A program made the translations under genes and the position numbers. From Aeromonas cavernicola (GTDB lineage Bacteria; Pseudomonadota; Gammaproteobacteria; Enterobacterales; Aeromonadaceae), in assembly GCF_002795305.1 (NCBI RefSeq), contig NZ_PGGC01000044.1, positions 1-64,000 on the forward strand: 64,000 nucleotides of DNA, given 5' to 3'. Each line of letters begins with the position of its first letter. Within the stretch, counting starts at the first letter, position 1. This document shows positions 11,160 to 20,526 of the stretch, piece after piece. The notes beneath the pieces are model-generated. The model made no database searches, was not told the origin of the DNA, and saw only the letters and a program-made list of their open reading frames with translations.

Positions 11160-12065
11160 ATGAGCATTACCCTGATCCTCCACGGTAGGCAGCGACGCAG
11201 TCTGCACTTACCAAAACAACGTCTGGCTTGGGTCGGCGGCATCATTTTATCCCTTATGGCTTTTGGCGGTGGCTGGCTTTGGCAGAGCTGGCAGCAGAAG
11301 GTCGACGCACTGGAAGTCGCACTGGCGATGGCTGAACAGCGCTCTGCCGACCAGAGTAGCGATGAGGCCCGCGAGCAGCTAGTGATGCTAGCGGCTCAGG
11401 TCGGCTCTATGCAGGGTCAGCTCGGCCGTTTAAATGCACTGGGCGAACGCTTAACTGAGCAGGCCGATCTCGATCCCGACGAGTTTAATTTCAAAGAGCT
11501 GCCCCCAATGGGTGGTCCCTCTTACGATGAAGATTTAGAAGTGAGCTTAGGGGAGTTACAAGCCTCAATGAAGCATCTCAGCCAACAGCTCAGTAGTCGA
11601 GAAGAGCAGCTGTCGGTACTTGAATCTTTTATCATGAATCACCATATCACCGACGCTGGTTTTATTGCTGGCTCGCCAGTCAAACAGGAGCGAGTTTGGG
11701 TTTCATCCGGGTTTGGTGGCCGAGTTGATCCGTTTAACGGACGAGCCAAGATGCACAAAGGGGTGGATTACCGTGGCAAACCGGGCACCCCCATCTTAGC
11801 GACAGGGCCTGGGCTTGTCAGCTGGTCTGGCCGCCATCCGGAGTTTGGCAACATGGTGGAGATCAATCACGGGAATGGTTTGATCACCCGCTATGCTCAC
11901 AACTCTAAGTTATTGGTTGAAGTAGGCACCTTAGTCGATCAGGGACAGCAGATTGCCTTGATGGGCCGAACTGGTCGTGCGACTGGGGTGCACTTGCATT
12001 ACGAAGTGTTGAAAGATGGTCGTCAGGTCAACCCCGCTCGCTTTCTCAGTGCTGGCCGGGGTTAG
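11160..12065 (+). CDS. M23 family metallopeptidase (LytM domain), inner-membrane anchored
   Basis: A probable cell-wall endopeptidase or LytM regulator. The 301-residue protein has a short basic N terminus, one membrane segment (about residues 22-43, LAWVGGIILSLMAFGGGWLW) and a coiled-coil stretch to about residue 160. The C-terminal LytM domain carries the zinc-site motifs KMHKGVDYRG (HxxxD) and VHLHYEV (HxH), so the active site looks intact. It occupies the place between lpxC and secA where E. coli has secM. Substrate and role are inferred from the family. Confidence 0.88.
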   Translation: MSITLILHGRQRRSLHLPKQRLAWVGGIILSLMAFGGGWLWQSWQQKVDALEVALAMAEQRSADQSSDEAREQLVMLAAQVGSMQGQLGRLNALGERLTEQADLDPDEFNFKELPPMGGPSYDEDLEVSLGELQASMKHLSQQLSSREEQLSVLESFIMNHHITDAGFIAGSPVKQERVWVSSGFGGRVDPFNGRAKMHKGVDYRGKPGTPILATGPGLVSWSGRHPEFGNMVEINHGNGLITRYAHNSKLLVEVGTLVDQGQQIALMGRTGRATGVHLHYEVLKDGRQVNPARFLSAGRG

Positions 12066-12123
12066 GTTTTTTCTTCAGGTTCCAGTGACGGAACGCTTTT
12101 ATAACCAAAAATAGTTGGTACCC

Positions 12124-14844
12124 ATGATTAGCACACTGCTTACCAAGATTATCGGCAGCCGGAACGACAGAACGCTCAAGGCTTTGCGCAAAATTGTAAA
12201 ACAGATCAATGCCATGGAGCCGCAGTTCGAGGCTCTCTCGGATGCCGAGCTCCAAGCCAAGACGGCCGAGTACCGCCAGCGTATCCAGCAGGGTGAAACC
12301 CTAGAGCAGTTGCTGCCGGAAGCATTCGCAACCGTGCGTGAAGCGTCTAAGCGGGTGTTCGGCATGCGTCACTTCGATGTACAGCTGATCGGCGGCATGG
12401 TGCTGAACTCCAACCGCATTGCGGAAATGAAAACCGGTGAGGGTAAAACCTTGACCGCTACCCTGCCAGCTTACCTCAATGCCCTGAGTGGCCGTGGCGT
12501 GCACGTGGTGACGGTCAACGACTACTTGGCCAAGCGTGACGCAGAAGCTAACCGCCCACTGTTTACCTTCCTTGGCATGACCGTGGATTGTAACGTGCCA
12601 GGTATGGATGCCTCCCAGAAGCGTGACGCTTACGCCGCCGACATTACTTACGGTACCAACAACGAATTCGGTTTTGACTATTTGCGCGACAATATGGCGT
12701 TTTCGCCGGAACAGCGTGTACAGCGCCCTCTCAACTACGCGCTGGTGGATGAAGTGGACTCGGTGCTTATCGATGAAGCTCGTACCCCACTGATCATTTC
12801 GGGCCCAGCAGAAGACAGCTCTGAGCTTTACACCCGGATCAACACGCTGATCCCACAGCTGGTCAAACAAGATAAAGAAGATTCGGAAGAATACACCGGA
12901 GATGGCCACTACACGGTGGACGAGAAGAACCGTCAAGCACTGCTGACCGAAAACGGCCAGATCTTTGTGGAAGATCTGCTCAAGGAAGAGGGGCTGCTAG
13001 ACGAGAATGACTCCCTTTTCTCTGCTTCTAACATCAGCTTGCTGCATCATGTTAATGCGGGTCTGCGTGCTCACACCCTGTTCGAGCGCAACGTGGATTA
13101 CATCGTCCAGAAAGATGAGATCGTCATCGTCGACGAGCACACCGGCCGTACCATGCCGGGCCGTCGCTGGTCCGATGGTCTGCATCAGGCCGTTGAAGCG
13201 AAGGAAGGGGTGAAGATCCAGAACGAGAACCAGACGCTGGCATCCATCACCTTCCAGAACTACTTCCGCCTCTACAACAAGCTGGCGGGGATGACCGGCA
13301 CAGCAGATACCGAAGCCTTTGAATTTCAACAAATTTATGGTCTGGACACCGTGGTCATCCCGACTAATAAGCCAATGGTGCGTAAAGACATGGGGGATCT
13401 GGTTTATCTGACCGCCCAAGAGAAATACGCCGCTATTGTCGAAGATATTCGTCAGTGCGTGACCAATGGCCAGCCGGTATTAGTCGGTACTGTCTCCATC
13501 GAGAACTCCGAGCTGCTCTCCGGCATCCTGACCAAGGAGAAAATCCCGCACAAGGTGCTGAACGCCAAGTTCCACGAGATGGAAGCGGAAATCGTGGCGC
13601 AGGCTGGCCAGAGTGGTGCGGTCACTATCGCCACCAACATGGCTGGTCGTGGTACTGACATTGTGCTGGGCGGCAACTGGCAGGCAGAAATTGCCAAGCT
13701 GGAGAACCCCACCAGCGAGCAGATTGCTGAGTTGAAAGCGGCGTGGCAGGTACGGCACGATGAGGTGCTGGCTGCGGGGGGTCTGCACATTATCGGTACT
13801 GAACGTCATGAATCCCGTCGTATCGACAACCAGCTGCGTGGCCGTTCTGGTCGTCAGGGTGATCCAGGTTCCTCTCGTTTTTACCTCTCCATGGAAGATG
13901 CCCTGATGCGGATCTTCGCCTCCGATCGCGTGACCGGCATGATGAAAAAGCTGGGGATGGAAGAGGGCGAGGCCATCGAGCACCCTTGGGTTACCAAGGC
14001 GATTGAGAATGCCCAGCGTAAGGTAGAGGGTCGCAACTTCGATATCCGCAAGAGTTTGCTGGAGTTTGATGATGTGGCCAATGATCAGCGTAAGGTCGTT
14101 TACGAGCAACGCAATGAGCTGTTAGACACCGGCGATATCTCTGAGACGATTCAAATCATACGCGGTGATGTTTACAACAGTGTCATTGATGAATATATCC
14201 CGCCTCAGTCTTTGGAAGAGATGTGGGATGTCGCAGGTTTAGAAGCTCGACTCGCGGCTGATTTTTCGCTCCAGCTACCACTGCAGCAGTGGCTGGCAGA
14301 AGATGACAAGCTCTATGAAGAGAAACTGCGTGAGCGGATTTTAGAAGAAGCGAATCAACTCTATGCTCGCAAAGAGGAGCTGGTTGGGGTTGAGGTGCTG
14401 CGTAACTTTGAGAAAGCGGTGATGCTACAGACGCTAGATGGTCTGTGGAAAGAGCACCTAGCGGCGATGGATCATCTGCGCCAAGGTATCCATCTGCGTG
14501 GTTACGCCCAGAAAAATCCCAAGCAGGAGTACAAGCGGGAATCTTTTGATCTGTTTACTCAGATGTTAGAGACCCTCAAACGTGACGTAGTCAGTATCTT
14601 AAGTCGGGTTCAAGTGCAGGAGCGAGATGTTGAGGCGCTTGAGGAGCAGCAGCGTCAGCAGGCCCAAGCTACGCCCAGAACCTATGGTCATGCTGCAGCT
14701 CAGAGCCAGCTGGCTGGCGATGAGGGCGCTCCAGCAGAGAGTCAGGCCACATTTGTGCGTGATGAGCAGAAAATTGGGCGTAATGACCCTTGCCCTTGTG
14801 GCTCAGGTAAGAAGTACAAGCATTGCCACGGGCAGTTAAGCTGA
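12124..14844 (+). CDS. secA: Protein translocase ATPase SecA
   Basis: SecA is the motor that drives preproteins through SecYEG. The start is the ATG at 12124, which matches the family N terminus ([20 protein letters not shown]), rather than the in-frame TTG nine bases upstream; this gives 906 residues. Motifs: Walker [12 protein letters not shown] near residue 103, [18 protein letters not shown] (Walker B), [13 protein letters not shown] and the [15 protein letters not shown] arginine-finger region. The C-terminal SecB/lipid-binding zinc motif ([13 protein letters not shown]) is also present. No SecM-like arrest peptide was seen upstream. Confidence 0.99.
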   Translation: MISTLLTKIIGSRNDRTLKALRKIVKQINAMEPQFEALSDAELQAKTAEYRQRIQQGETLEQLLPEAFATVREASKRVFGMRHFDVQLIGGMVLNSNRIAEMKTGEGKTLTATLPAYLNALSGRGVHVVTVNDYLAKRDAEANRPLFTFLGMTVDCNVPGMDASQKRDAYAADITYGTNNEFGFDYLRDNMAFSPEQRVQRPLNYALVDEVDSVLIDEARTPLIISGPAEDSSELYTRINTLIPQLVKQDKEDSEEYTGDGHYTVDEKNRQALLTENGQIFVEDLLKEEGLLDENDSLFSASNISLLHHVNAGLRAHTLFERNVDYIVQKDEIVIVDEHTGRTMPGRRWSDGLHQAVEAKEGVKIQNENQTLASITFQNYFRLYNKLAGMTGTADTEAFEFQQIYGLDTVVIPTNKPMVRKDMGDLVYLTAQEKYAAIVEDIRQCVTNGQPVLVGTVSIENSELLSGILTKEKIPHKVLNAKFHEMEAEIVAQAGQSGAVTIATNMAGRGTDIVLGGNWQAEIAKLENPTSEQIAELKAAWQVRHDEVLAAGGLHIIGTERHESRRIDNQLRGRSGRQGDPGSSRFYLSMEDALMRIFASDRVTGMMKKLGMEEGEAIEHPWVTKAIENAQRKVEGRNFDIRKSLLEFDDVANDQRKVVYEQRNELLDTGDISETIQIIRGDVYNSVIDEYIPPQSLEEMWDVAGLEARLAADFSLQLPLQQWLAEDDKLYEEKLRERILEEANQLYARKEELVGVEVLRNFEKAVMLQTLDGLWKEHLAAMDHLRQGIHLRGYAQKNPKQEYKRESFDLFTQMLETLKRDVVSILSRVQVQERDVEALEEQQRQQAQATPRTYGHAAAQSQLAGDEGAPAESQATFVRDEQKIGRNDPCPCGSGKKYKHCHGQLS

Positions 14845-14857
14845 TTGCTGCCAGTAC

Positions 14858-14892
14858 ACAACAAGGCGGGCCATGGTGCCCGCCTTGTTGTT
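14858..14892 (+). terminator. Strong hairpin after secA
   Basis: A perfect 14-bp stem (14858-14871 with 14878-14891, arms ACAACAAGGCGGGC / GCCCGCCTTGTTGT) closes a six-base loop directly after the secA stop. The T-rich part is inside the stem rather than in a separate tract, so termination is likely but not certain. Confidence 0.65.
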
Positions 14893-14935
14893 ACTGCGGG
14901 GCTGAGCTGATGAGGTCGTGACACAGGAGAACGAG

Positions 14936-15343
14936 ATGGAGCAGAAAAAACGGATTTGGGTCGCAGTGGGTGTGATCGAGAATGAGCGAGGCGATATCTT
15001 TATTGCCAAGCGCTCAGCTGACCGCCATCAAGGCGATCGTTGGGAGTTTCCAGGAGGAAAAGTCGAGTCAGGTGAAGACTTACTCACCGCATTAGACCGG
15101 GAGCTATCGGAAGAGATAGGCATCCGGGTGCAAGATTGCACACCATTTATGGAGCTGCAATATGACTACCCCGATAAGCTGGTGTTGCTTGATATCTGGA
15201 AGGTGACGCGCTTTAGCGGTGAGCCCTTTGGCAAAGAGGGGCAGGCAGTGGCATGGGTGCCACGGGCTGAACTCGATCGTTACCATTTCCCAGATGCTAA
15301 CGGACCGATCGTGATGCGGTTACAGGCTGAGCACCTTGAGTAA
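14936..15343 (+). CDS. mutT: 8-oxo-dGTP diphosphatase MutT
   Basis: MutT removes oxidised dGTP from the nucleotide pool. The ATG at 14936 follows AGGAG at a good distance and gives 135 residues starting MEQKKRIWVAVGVI; a GTG further upstream lacks such a site. The Nudix box is complete (GGKVESGED ... RELSEEIGI, about residues 39-62). Position after secA is the same as in E. coli. Confidence 0.95.
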   Translation: MEQKKRIWVAVGVIENERGDIFIAKRSADRHQGDRWEFPGGKVESGEDLLTALDRELSEEIGIRVQDCTPFMELQYDYPDKLVLLDIWKVTRFSGEPFGKEGQAVAWVPRAELDRYHFPDANGPIVMRLQAEHLE

Positions 15344-15424
15344 CCCCATGGGGATAGAGCGAGGCGAGATGGTTCATCGTCATCGCCACTGCTGGTCCCC
15401 AAGCTCAATGTGGTGCAAGTCAGG

Positions 15425-16231
15425 CTAATAAGTGAATGATTTTACGAGTTGAAGCCCGCCGATACTGCGCATAGGGACTACAAAGGTCTCACGTTTTTCG
15501 TCGACACTATTTTCATTAAAAATCAGGTTTATCTCCGCGGTGACGACCTCTTGCTGATTCGTCTCTTCGTTAAAGTTATAACCCTGCTGATCGTTGTAGT
15601 TACCCCAGTAGTTGACATAGACCAGATAGGTGCCTCTGAGTGGGGCCGCCATGGTAAACATCTCTGGCCCTGGGCCATCCACGCCATCGGGCTCTAAGCC
15701 GCCCCCCGTGTTCAAGGTCGGCTTGGCCCAAAACGCATGTTGACCATCAGGCGTCAGGATATGGAGATCCAACTCCGCTTTGGGATCGTTCCAACCCAAG
15801 GTAAGCCGTAGACGTGGCGTAGCTTGCGCTGTATTGGCTTCGTAAAACTGTACCTTTTTGAGGGATTTTCCGGTATCGCTCACGACTTCAACACTATTGC
15901 TGCCAGCACCGAATGAATAGGGTCGGACAAAGCGGCCCTCACCATCCGTGTAAAGGGGTAAAGGATTACCGTTGACGATCAGCCGCTGTGCCCGACTCGC
16001 AGAAAGCGCTTGTAACTGACCTTCAATCAAACTGCGGCCACGCTGACCACCACGATCAATCGGTGGTGTAGGGTAAGCGACCCGCGCCTGTTGCGGGCTA
16101 TCGACTAGCCCTGAATAGCGCCAGCCAGCAGTGGGTGTGCTCAGGGTTACGCTCGGATCAGCAAGGCTGATAGGGAGATGCAATAGGCAACAGACAATCA
16201 CCATTGGGCGGACTAAGTGAGCAAGGGGCAT
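15425..16231 (-). CDS. YfaP-like secreted protein (DUF2135)
   Basis: A 268-residue protein with a probable signal peptide (hydrophobic core VIVCCLLHLPISLA, cleavage near residue 25). The C-terminal half has the DUF2135 pattern: LTLGWNDPKAELDLHILTPDG, then TYLVYVNYWGNYN. E. coli YfaP belongs to this family and its function is not established. The N-terminal 100 residues look like a beta-rich domain (SRAQRLIVNGNPLPLYTDGEGRF). No clear ribosome-binding site is seen, so the exact start is less sure. It converges on mutT. Confidence 0.75.
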   Translation of the reverse strand: MPLAHLVRPMVIVCCLLHLPISLADPSVTLSTPTAGWRYSGLVDSPQQARVAYPTPPIDRGGQRGRSLIEGQLQALSASRAQRLIVNGNPLPLYTDGEGRFVRPYSFGAGSNSVEVVSDTGKSLKKVQFYEANTAQATPRLRLTLGWNDPKAELDLHILTPDGQHAFWAKPTLNTGGGLEPDGVDGPGPEMFTMAAPLRGTYLVYVNYWGNYNDQQGYNFNEETNQQEVVTAEINLIFNENSVDEKRETFVVPMRSIGGLQLVKSFTY

Positions 16232-16268
16232 AGGGTAGATTCAAGGCTAAGTTGATGTGATGACAGCG

Positions 16269-16298
16269 TAAAAAGACGCACCCGAGCCTATCGGGTGC
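16269..16298 (-). terminator. Intrinsic terminator for the periplasmic protein gene
   Basis: GCACCCGA (16278-16285) and TCGGGTGC (16291-16298) form an 8-bp stem with a five-base loop. On the minus strand it is followed by GTCTTTTTAC, so it should end the gene at 16328-17044. Confidence 0.75.
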
Positions 16299-16327
16299 AG
16301 CCAGCAAGGTTAGTTAACATCGGCGGC

Positions 16328-17044
16328 TCAACGTGGCTTATTGGCACTCGGTAATGGCTGCCAAGTGAGCCGAGTGACGCGATGGCCCTGGGTTTCACAG
16401 GAGAGGCTGAGCTCTTGCCAGCCTTGGTCCTGACGTAATGAAACTTCCCCCTCGATGCCTTGTTGGCTGACCTTGAGCTTCTCTTGCTCGTAGATCACCT
16501 TATCGCCTTTGGCGAGCGCCATGAGCTTATGGCTGCAAAGCCAATGGGCAAGGTCCGCACCCTTGAGTTTGACCTTCTTGCTAGCCGCTTGCTGCTCGCT
16601 TGGGCTGGCAGCAAAAAGCTGACTTAACTCATCGGCACGTTTGAGCAGCCACTCTTGACGCTGTGTCATGCTCATTTTACTGACAAATTCAGCAGGTTGA
16701 CCCTTGTCGTCGAGCCATTCGGTCAGCTTGCCACTGGGATCAAAGGCAAATTGCGCGGCAGGCTCTTTGACCCCAAACAGCGTTCCCCCTTTGAAGTAGT
16801 AGCGGCTTTCTCCTTCTTGCTTGCCCTGTGCATCTTTAATCGGGACGGCGATAATTACGGGGTCGCCGTCAACCCAGGCTTTAATGTCCACGCCGTCATA
16901 GCTAAATAATCGGGTATCGAGGGCGCCTTCTGCTGCTCGTTCCATCAGGGTGAATTGCTCTGCGAGGGAGGCAGCCAGAGTAGGTAGCGAACAAAGCCCA
17001 AGGGTGAGTGCAAATACGGTGCTGCGCATAGTGTGGTGATACAT
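16328..17044 (-). CDS. Periplasmic protein of unknown function
   Basis: Not recognised as a characterised family. The 238-residue frame starts at an ATG preceded by AGGAA at good spacing and has a clear signal peptide (RSTVFALTLGLCSLPTLAAS, cleavage near residue 25). The mature part is hydrophilic, with KKVKLKGADLAHWLCSHKLMA and a second cysteine near residue 215 (LSLSCET) that could form a disulfide. It has its own terminator and sits 30 bp from the thioesterase gene, possibly co-transcribed with it. Confidence 0.7.
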   Translation of the reverse strand: MYHHTMRSTVFALTLGLCSLPTLAASLAEQFTLMERAAEGALDTRLFSYDGVDIKAWVDGDPVIIAVPIKDAQGKQEGESRYYFKGGTLFGVKEPAAQFAFDPSGKLTEWLDDKGQPAEFVSKMSMTQRQEWLLKRADELSQLFAASPSEQQAASKKVKLKGADLAHWLCSHKLMALAKGDKVIYEQEKLKVSQQGIEGEVSLRQDQGWQELSLSCETQGHRVTRLTWQPLPSANKPR

Positions 17045-17074
17045 AACGTTCCTGTGATTGGCTTAACGCCAAGG

Positions 17075-17470
17075 TTAAGAGTCGCGTAACCAAACGCGCA
17101 GCGCTTCCCGCTGAGCATTGCTAAGGGGTTGGGCTTGGCGAGTTTGGTAGTCAAAATGGATCAGTGATGTTTCGCAGGTGACAGCCAGCTCGCCATCTTG
17201 CCAAGCCTCTTGCCAGACCGTGAAAGAGCGGGTGCCGATGTGGCAAACCCCAGTCTTAATCAACACCGGCTGGCCATAAAATAGCTCCCGCTTAAACTGC
17301 ACCGTATAGCCTGCGATGATCAAATGCCAGTCATCGACAGCCAAAGTGGGAGAGAAGATCCGAAACAGAGGATCGCGTGCCGATTCGAACCAGACCGCAG
17401 GCACCGTATTATTGATATGGCCGAGAGCGTCGGTTTCTTGAAAACGGGGATGGATCTGCATTTCTAGCAT
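17075..17470 (-). CDS. Acyl-CoA thioesterase, 4-hydroxybenzoyl-CoA thioesterase (hotdog) family
   Basis: A 131-residue single-domain hotdog protein starting MLEMQIHPRFQETDALGHIN. The ATG at 17470 is chosen because it follows AAGGAG (17477-17482) and because the fold begins immediately; a longer frame up to 17503 exists. The catalytic Asp of the 4HBT family is in FQETDALGHINN, followed by the usual VPAVWFESARDPLF helix and later TGVCHIGTRSFTVWQEAW. It probably hydrolyses a short acyl-CoA; the substrate cannot be read from sequence. Confidence 0.8.
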   Translation of the reverse strand: MLEMQIHPRFQETDALGHINNTVPAVWFESARDPLFRIFSPTLAVDDWHLIIAGYTVQFKRELFYGQPVLIKTGVCHIGTRSFTVWQEAWQDGELAVTCETSLIHFDYQTRQAQPLSNAQREALRVWLRDS

Positions 17471-17631
17471 GAGGAGCTCCTTGTCCGTCAGCCGCCGTGG
17501 CACTTATTCCGTCAGGATTCGGGTCACATCATACTGCGACCGCGGGTTAAGATATGCGGCCTATCTCACGGCCCTAGCCAGCAAATGTCGCAGCTTGCTA
17601 AGTATTGGCCCGATCACAAACGTCATCGGCT

Positions 17632-17668
17632 GGAAAATAAACAGCCCAGCAACAAGCTTGCTGGGCTG
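17632..17668 (-). terminator. Intrinsic terminator of acnB
   Basis: An 11-bp stem CAGCCCAGCAA / TTGCTGGGCTG (17642-17652 with 17658-17668) closes a five-base loop. On the minus strand it is followed by TTTATTTT. It lies about 30 bp after the acnB stop. Confidence 0.85.
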
Positions 17669-17700
17669 AGAGTAGGTGGGCGAACGGGTCGCCTACTGGG

Positions 17701-20298
17701 TTATATCGCTTGCTGCAGGATCACTGCATCGGCCTTTTTGGTGTAGGAGGCGATCTCGTTGAAGTTGAGGTAGCGGTAAGTATCTGCCGCCGTGGCATCG
17801 AGCGCCTTGGCGTATTGCAGGTACTCCGCCACGGTCGGGATCTTGCCGAGGATGGCGGCAACGGCGGCCAGCTCAGCAGAGGCCAGATAGACGTTGGCAC
17901 CTTTACCTAGGCGATTCGGGAAGTTACGGGTGGAGGTAGAAACGACAGAGGCCCCTTCCGCTACCCGCGCCTGGTTGCCCATGCACAGGGAGCAGCCTGG
18001 GATCTCGATGCGGGCACCGACGCGGCCGAAGATGCCGTAATAGCCCTCTTCGGTCAGCTGATCCTTGTCCATCTTGGTAGGCGGTGCGATCCACATGCGG
18101 GTCGGCAGTTCGCCTTGGTACTTCTCAAGCAGTTTGCCGGCGGCGCGGAAGTGGCCGATGTTGGTCATGCAGGAACCGATGAACACCTCGTCGATCTTGT
18201 CGCCAGCCACGTCGCTCAGCAGACGGGCATCGTCCGGATCGTTCGGCGCACACAGGATCGGCTCCTTGATGGTGGCCAGATCGATCTCGATGATTTCGGC
18301 GTACTCGGCATCCTTGTCCGCTTCCATCAGCACAGGGTTGGCCAGCCACTCTTCCATCCCCTTGATGCGGCGGGTAATGGTGCGCGGGTCGCCGTAGCCT
18401 TCGGAGAGCATCCATTTCAGCATCACGATGTTGGACTTCAGGTACTCGATGATCGGTGCCTGATCCAGCTTGATGGTGCAACCGGCGGCAGAGCGCTCGG
18501 CGCTGGCATCGGCCAGCTCGAATGCTTGTTCCACTTTCAGGGTCGGCAGACCTTCGATCTCGAGAATGCGGCCAGAGAAGATGTTCTTCTTGCCCGCTTT
18601 CTCGACGGTCAGCAGCCCTTTCTGGATGGCGGCGTAGGGGATGGCATGCACTAGATCACGCAGGGTGATGCCCGGTTGCAGCTCGCCTTTGAAGCGCACC
18701 AACACGGATTCCGGCATATCCAGCGGCATCACGCCAGTGGCGGCGGCGAAGGCCACCAGACCGGAGCCCGCCGGGAAGGAGATGCCGATGGGGAAACGGG
18801 TGTGGGAGTCACCACCGGTACCCACGGTATCCGGCAGCAGCATGCGGTTCAGCCAGGAGTGGATGACACCGTCACCCGGACGCAAGCTCACACCGCCGCG
18901 GTTCATGATGAAGTCCGGCAGGGTGTGGTGAGTCTGCACATCGATAGGCTTGGGATAAGCCGCGGTGTGGCAGAAGGACTGCATGGTCAAGTCAGCGGAG
19001 AAGCCGAGGCAAGCCAGATCTTTGAGCTCATCGCGGGTCATCGGGCCCGTGGTGTCCTGAGAACCGACCGTGGTCATCTTGGGCTCGCAGTAGGTGCCCG
19101 GGCGAATGCCCTTCACGCCGCACGCCTTGCCCACCATCTTCTGGGCCAGGGTAAAGCCCTTGCCGGTATCGGCCACAGGCACAGGGCGACGGAATACGGT
19201 GGAGAACGGCAGACCCAGTGTTTCGCGGGCCTTGTCGGTCAGACCACGACCGATGATCAGCGGGATACGGCCACCGGCGCGCACTTCGTCGATCAGCACC
19301 TCGGTTTTCAGTTCAAACTGCGCCAGCACCTGCTCGGTGCCGTGCTTGCAGATCTTGCCGGCAAACGGGTAGATGTCGATCACATCGCCCATCGCAAGCC
19401 CAGAGACATCCACTTCGATAGGCAGGGCACCGGCATCTTCCATGGTGTTGAAGAAGATCGGGGCAATCTTGCCGCCCAGACAGACACCGCCAGCGCGCTT
19501 GTTCGGCACGAACGGAATGTCGTCGCCCATAAACCAGAGCACCGAGTTGGTAGCGGATTTACGGGAAGAGCCGGTACCGACCACGTCACCCACATAGGCC
19601 AGCGGGAAGCCTTTCTCTTTCAGGGCATCGATGGTCTTGATGGGGCCGACGGCGCCATCCTTGTCCGGGGTAATGCCGGGACGGGCGTTTTTCAGCATCG
19701 CCAGGGCGTGCAGCGGAATGTCCGGGCGGGACCACGCATCTGGCGCCGGCGAGAGGTCGTCGGTGTTGGTTTCGCCGGTCACCTTGAACACGGTGACGGT
19801 GATCTTCTCGGCCAGTTCCGGGCGGGAGAGGAACCACTCGGCGTCGGCCCAAGATTGCATCACCTGCTTGGCATGGGTATTCCCCGCCTTGGCCTTCTCT
19901 TCCACGTCGTGGAAGGAGTCAAACATCAGCAGGGTGTGGGAGAGCCCCTTGGCGGCAAGAGGAGCCAGAGTCGCATCGTCCAGCAGGTCGATCAGCGGTT
20001 GAATATTGTAACCACCCTGCATGGTGCCGAGCAGCTCAACGGCCTCTGCAGCAGGCAGGACGGGGGAGTGAGCTTCGCCCTTGGCGAGCGCAGTGAGGAA
20101 ACCGGCTTTGACATAGGCCGCTTCATCAACACCGGGGGGAATGCGGGAAGCTAATAGCTCTTTGAGAAAATCTTGTTCACCAGCGGGCGGGTTCTTGAGC
20201 AGCTCAACTAGGGCGGCGGCCTGCTCTGCATCCAGAGGCTTGGCGATGATGCCTTCGGCGGCACGTTCTGCGACGTGTTTACGGTATGTTTCAAGCAC
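17701..20298 (-). CDS. acnB: Bifunctional aconitate hydratase 2 / 2-methylisocitrate dehydratase
   Basis: AcnB interconverts citrate and isocitrate in the TCA cycle and can act in the 2-methylcitrate cycle. The start is a GTG at 20298 preceded by AGAGGA. This gives 865 residues, the same length as E. coli AcnB, with a family-like start ([15 protein letters not shown]); a longer upstream frame has no homology. The [4Fe-4S] cysteines are in [12 protein letters not shown] and [11 protein letters not shown]; substrate-site segments include [13 protein letters not shown] and [10 protein letters not shown]. The gene stands alone with its own terminator. Confidence 0.97.
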   Translation of the reverse strand: MLETYRKHVAERAAEGIIAKPLDAEQAAALVELLKNPPAGEQDFLKELLASRIPPGVDEAAYVKAGFLTALAKGEAHSPVLPAAEAVELLGTMQGGYNIQPLIDLLDDATLAPLAAKGLSHTLLMFDSFHDVEEKAKAGNTHAKQVMQSWADAEWFLSRPELAEKITVTVFKVTGETNTDDLSPAPDAWSRPDIPLHALAMLKNARPGITPDKDGAVGPIKTIDALKEKGFPLAYVGDVVGTGSSRKSATNSVLWFMGDDIPFVPNKRAGGVCLGGKIAPIFFNTMEDAGALPIEVDVSGLAMGDVIDIYPFAGKICKHGTEQVLAQFELKTEVLIDEVRAGGRIPLIIGRGLTDKARETLGLPFSTVFRRPVPVADTGKGFTLAQKMVGKACGVKGIRPGTYCEPKMTTVGSQDTTGPMTRDELKDLACLGFSADLTMQSFCHTAAYPKPIDVQTHHTLPDFIMNRGGVSLRPGDGVIHSWLNRMLLPDTVGTGGDSHTRFPIGISFPAGSGLVAFAAATGVMPLDMPESVLVRFKGELQPGITLRDLVHAIPYAAIQKGLLTVEKAGKKNIFSGRILEIEGLPTLKVEQAFELADASAERSAAGCTIKLDQAPIIEYLKSNIVMLKWMLSEGYGDPRTITRRIKGMEEWLANPVLMEADKDAEYAEIIEIDLATIKEPILCAPNDPDDARLLSDVAGDKIDEVFIGSCMTNIGHFRAAGKLLEKYQGELPTRMWIAPPTKMDKDQLTEEGYYGIFGRVGARIEIPGCSLCMGNQARVAEGASVVSTSTRNFPNRLGKGANVYLASAELAAVAAILGKIPTVAEYLQYAKALDATAADTYRYLNFNEIASYTKKADAVILQQAI

Positions 20299-20356
20299 GA
20301 CTAATTCCTCTTTGGTCTTTTTGGGGGGTCGCCCACGCTCGCGGCGATCGTCCTTG

Positions 20357-20381
20357 CGGGGCACCCTGCGGGGTGCTCCCC
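20357..20381 (-). promoter_or_regulatory. GC-rich hairpin in the acnB leader
   Basis: On the minus strand the acnB 5' leader contains GCACCC CGCA GGGTGC, extended by GGGG/CCCC with one bulged A, about 60-85 nt before the GTG. There is no T tract, so it is not a plain terminator. It may affect translation or mRNA stability; the role is inferred only. Confidence 0.35.
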
Positions 20382-20526
20382 ACTATATAAGTTTTAACGA
20401 CTAATTAAAATCCACTGCCCTTGTTGTTATTGGTCATCAAGATGCAACCATTTAAATCAACTCGTTTTTTTGAAATAAGCCAAAACGACACTCGTTTTAA
20501 TTTAACAATTAAGCATCATTTATAGG

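Noticed and set aside
18676-20154. 492-codon open frame on the plus strand opposite acnB
   Set aside because: It is the shadow of a GC-rich gene; acnB on the minus strand matches the family end to end, and the plus-strand translation is low-complexity with no recognisable domain.
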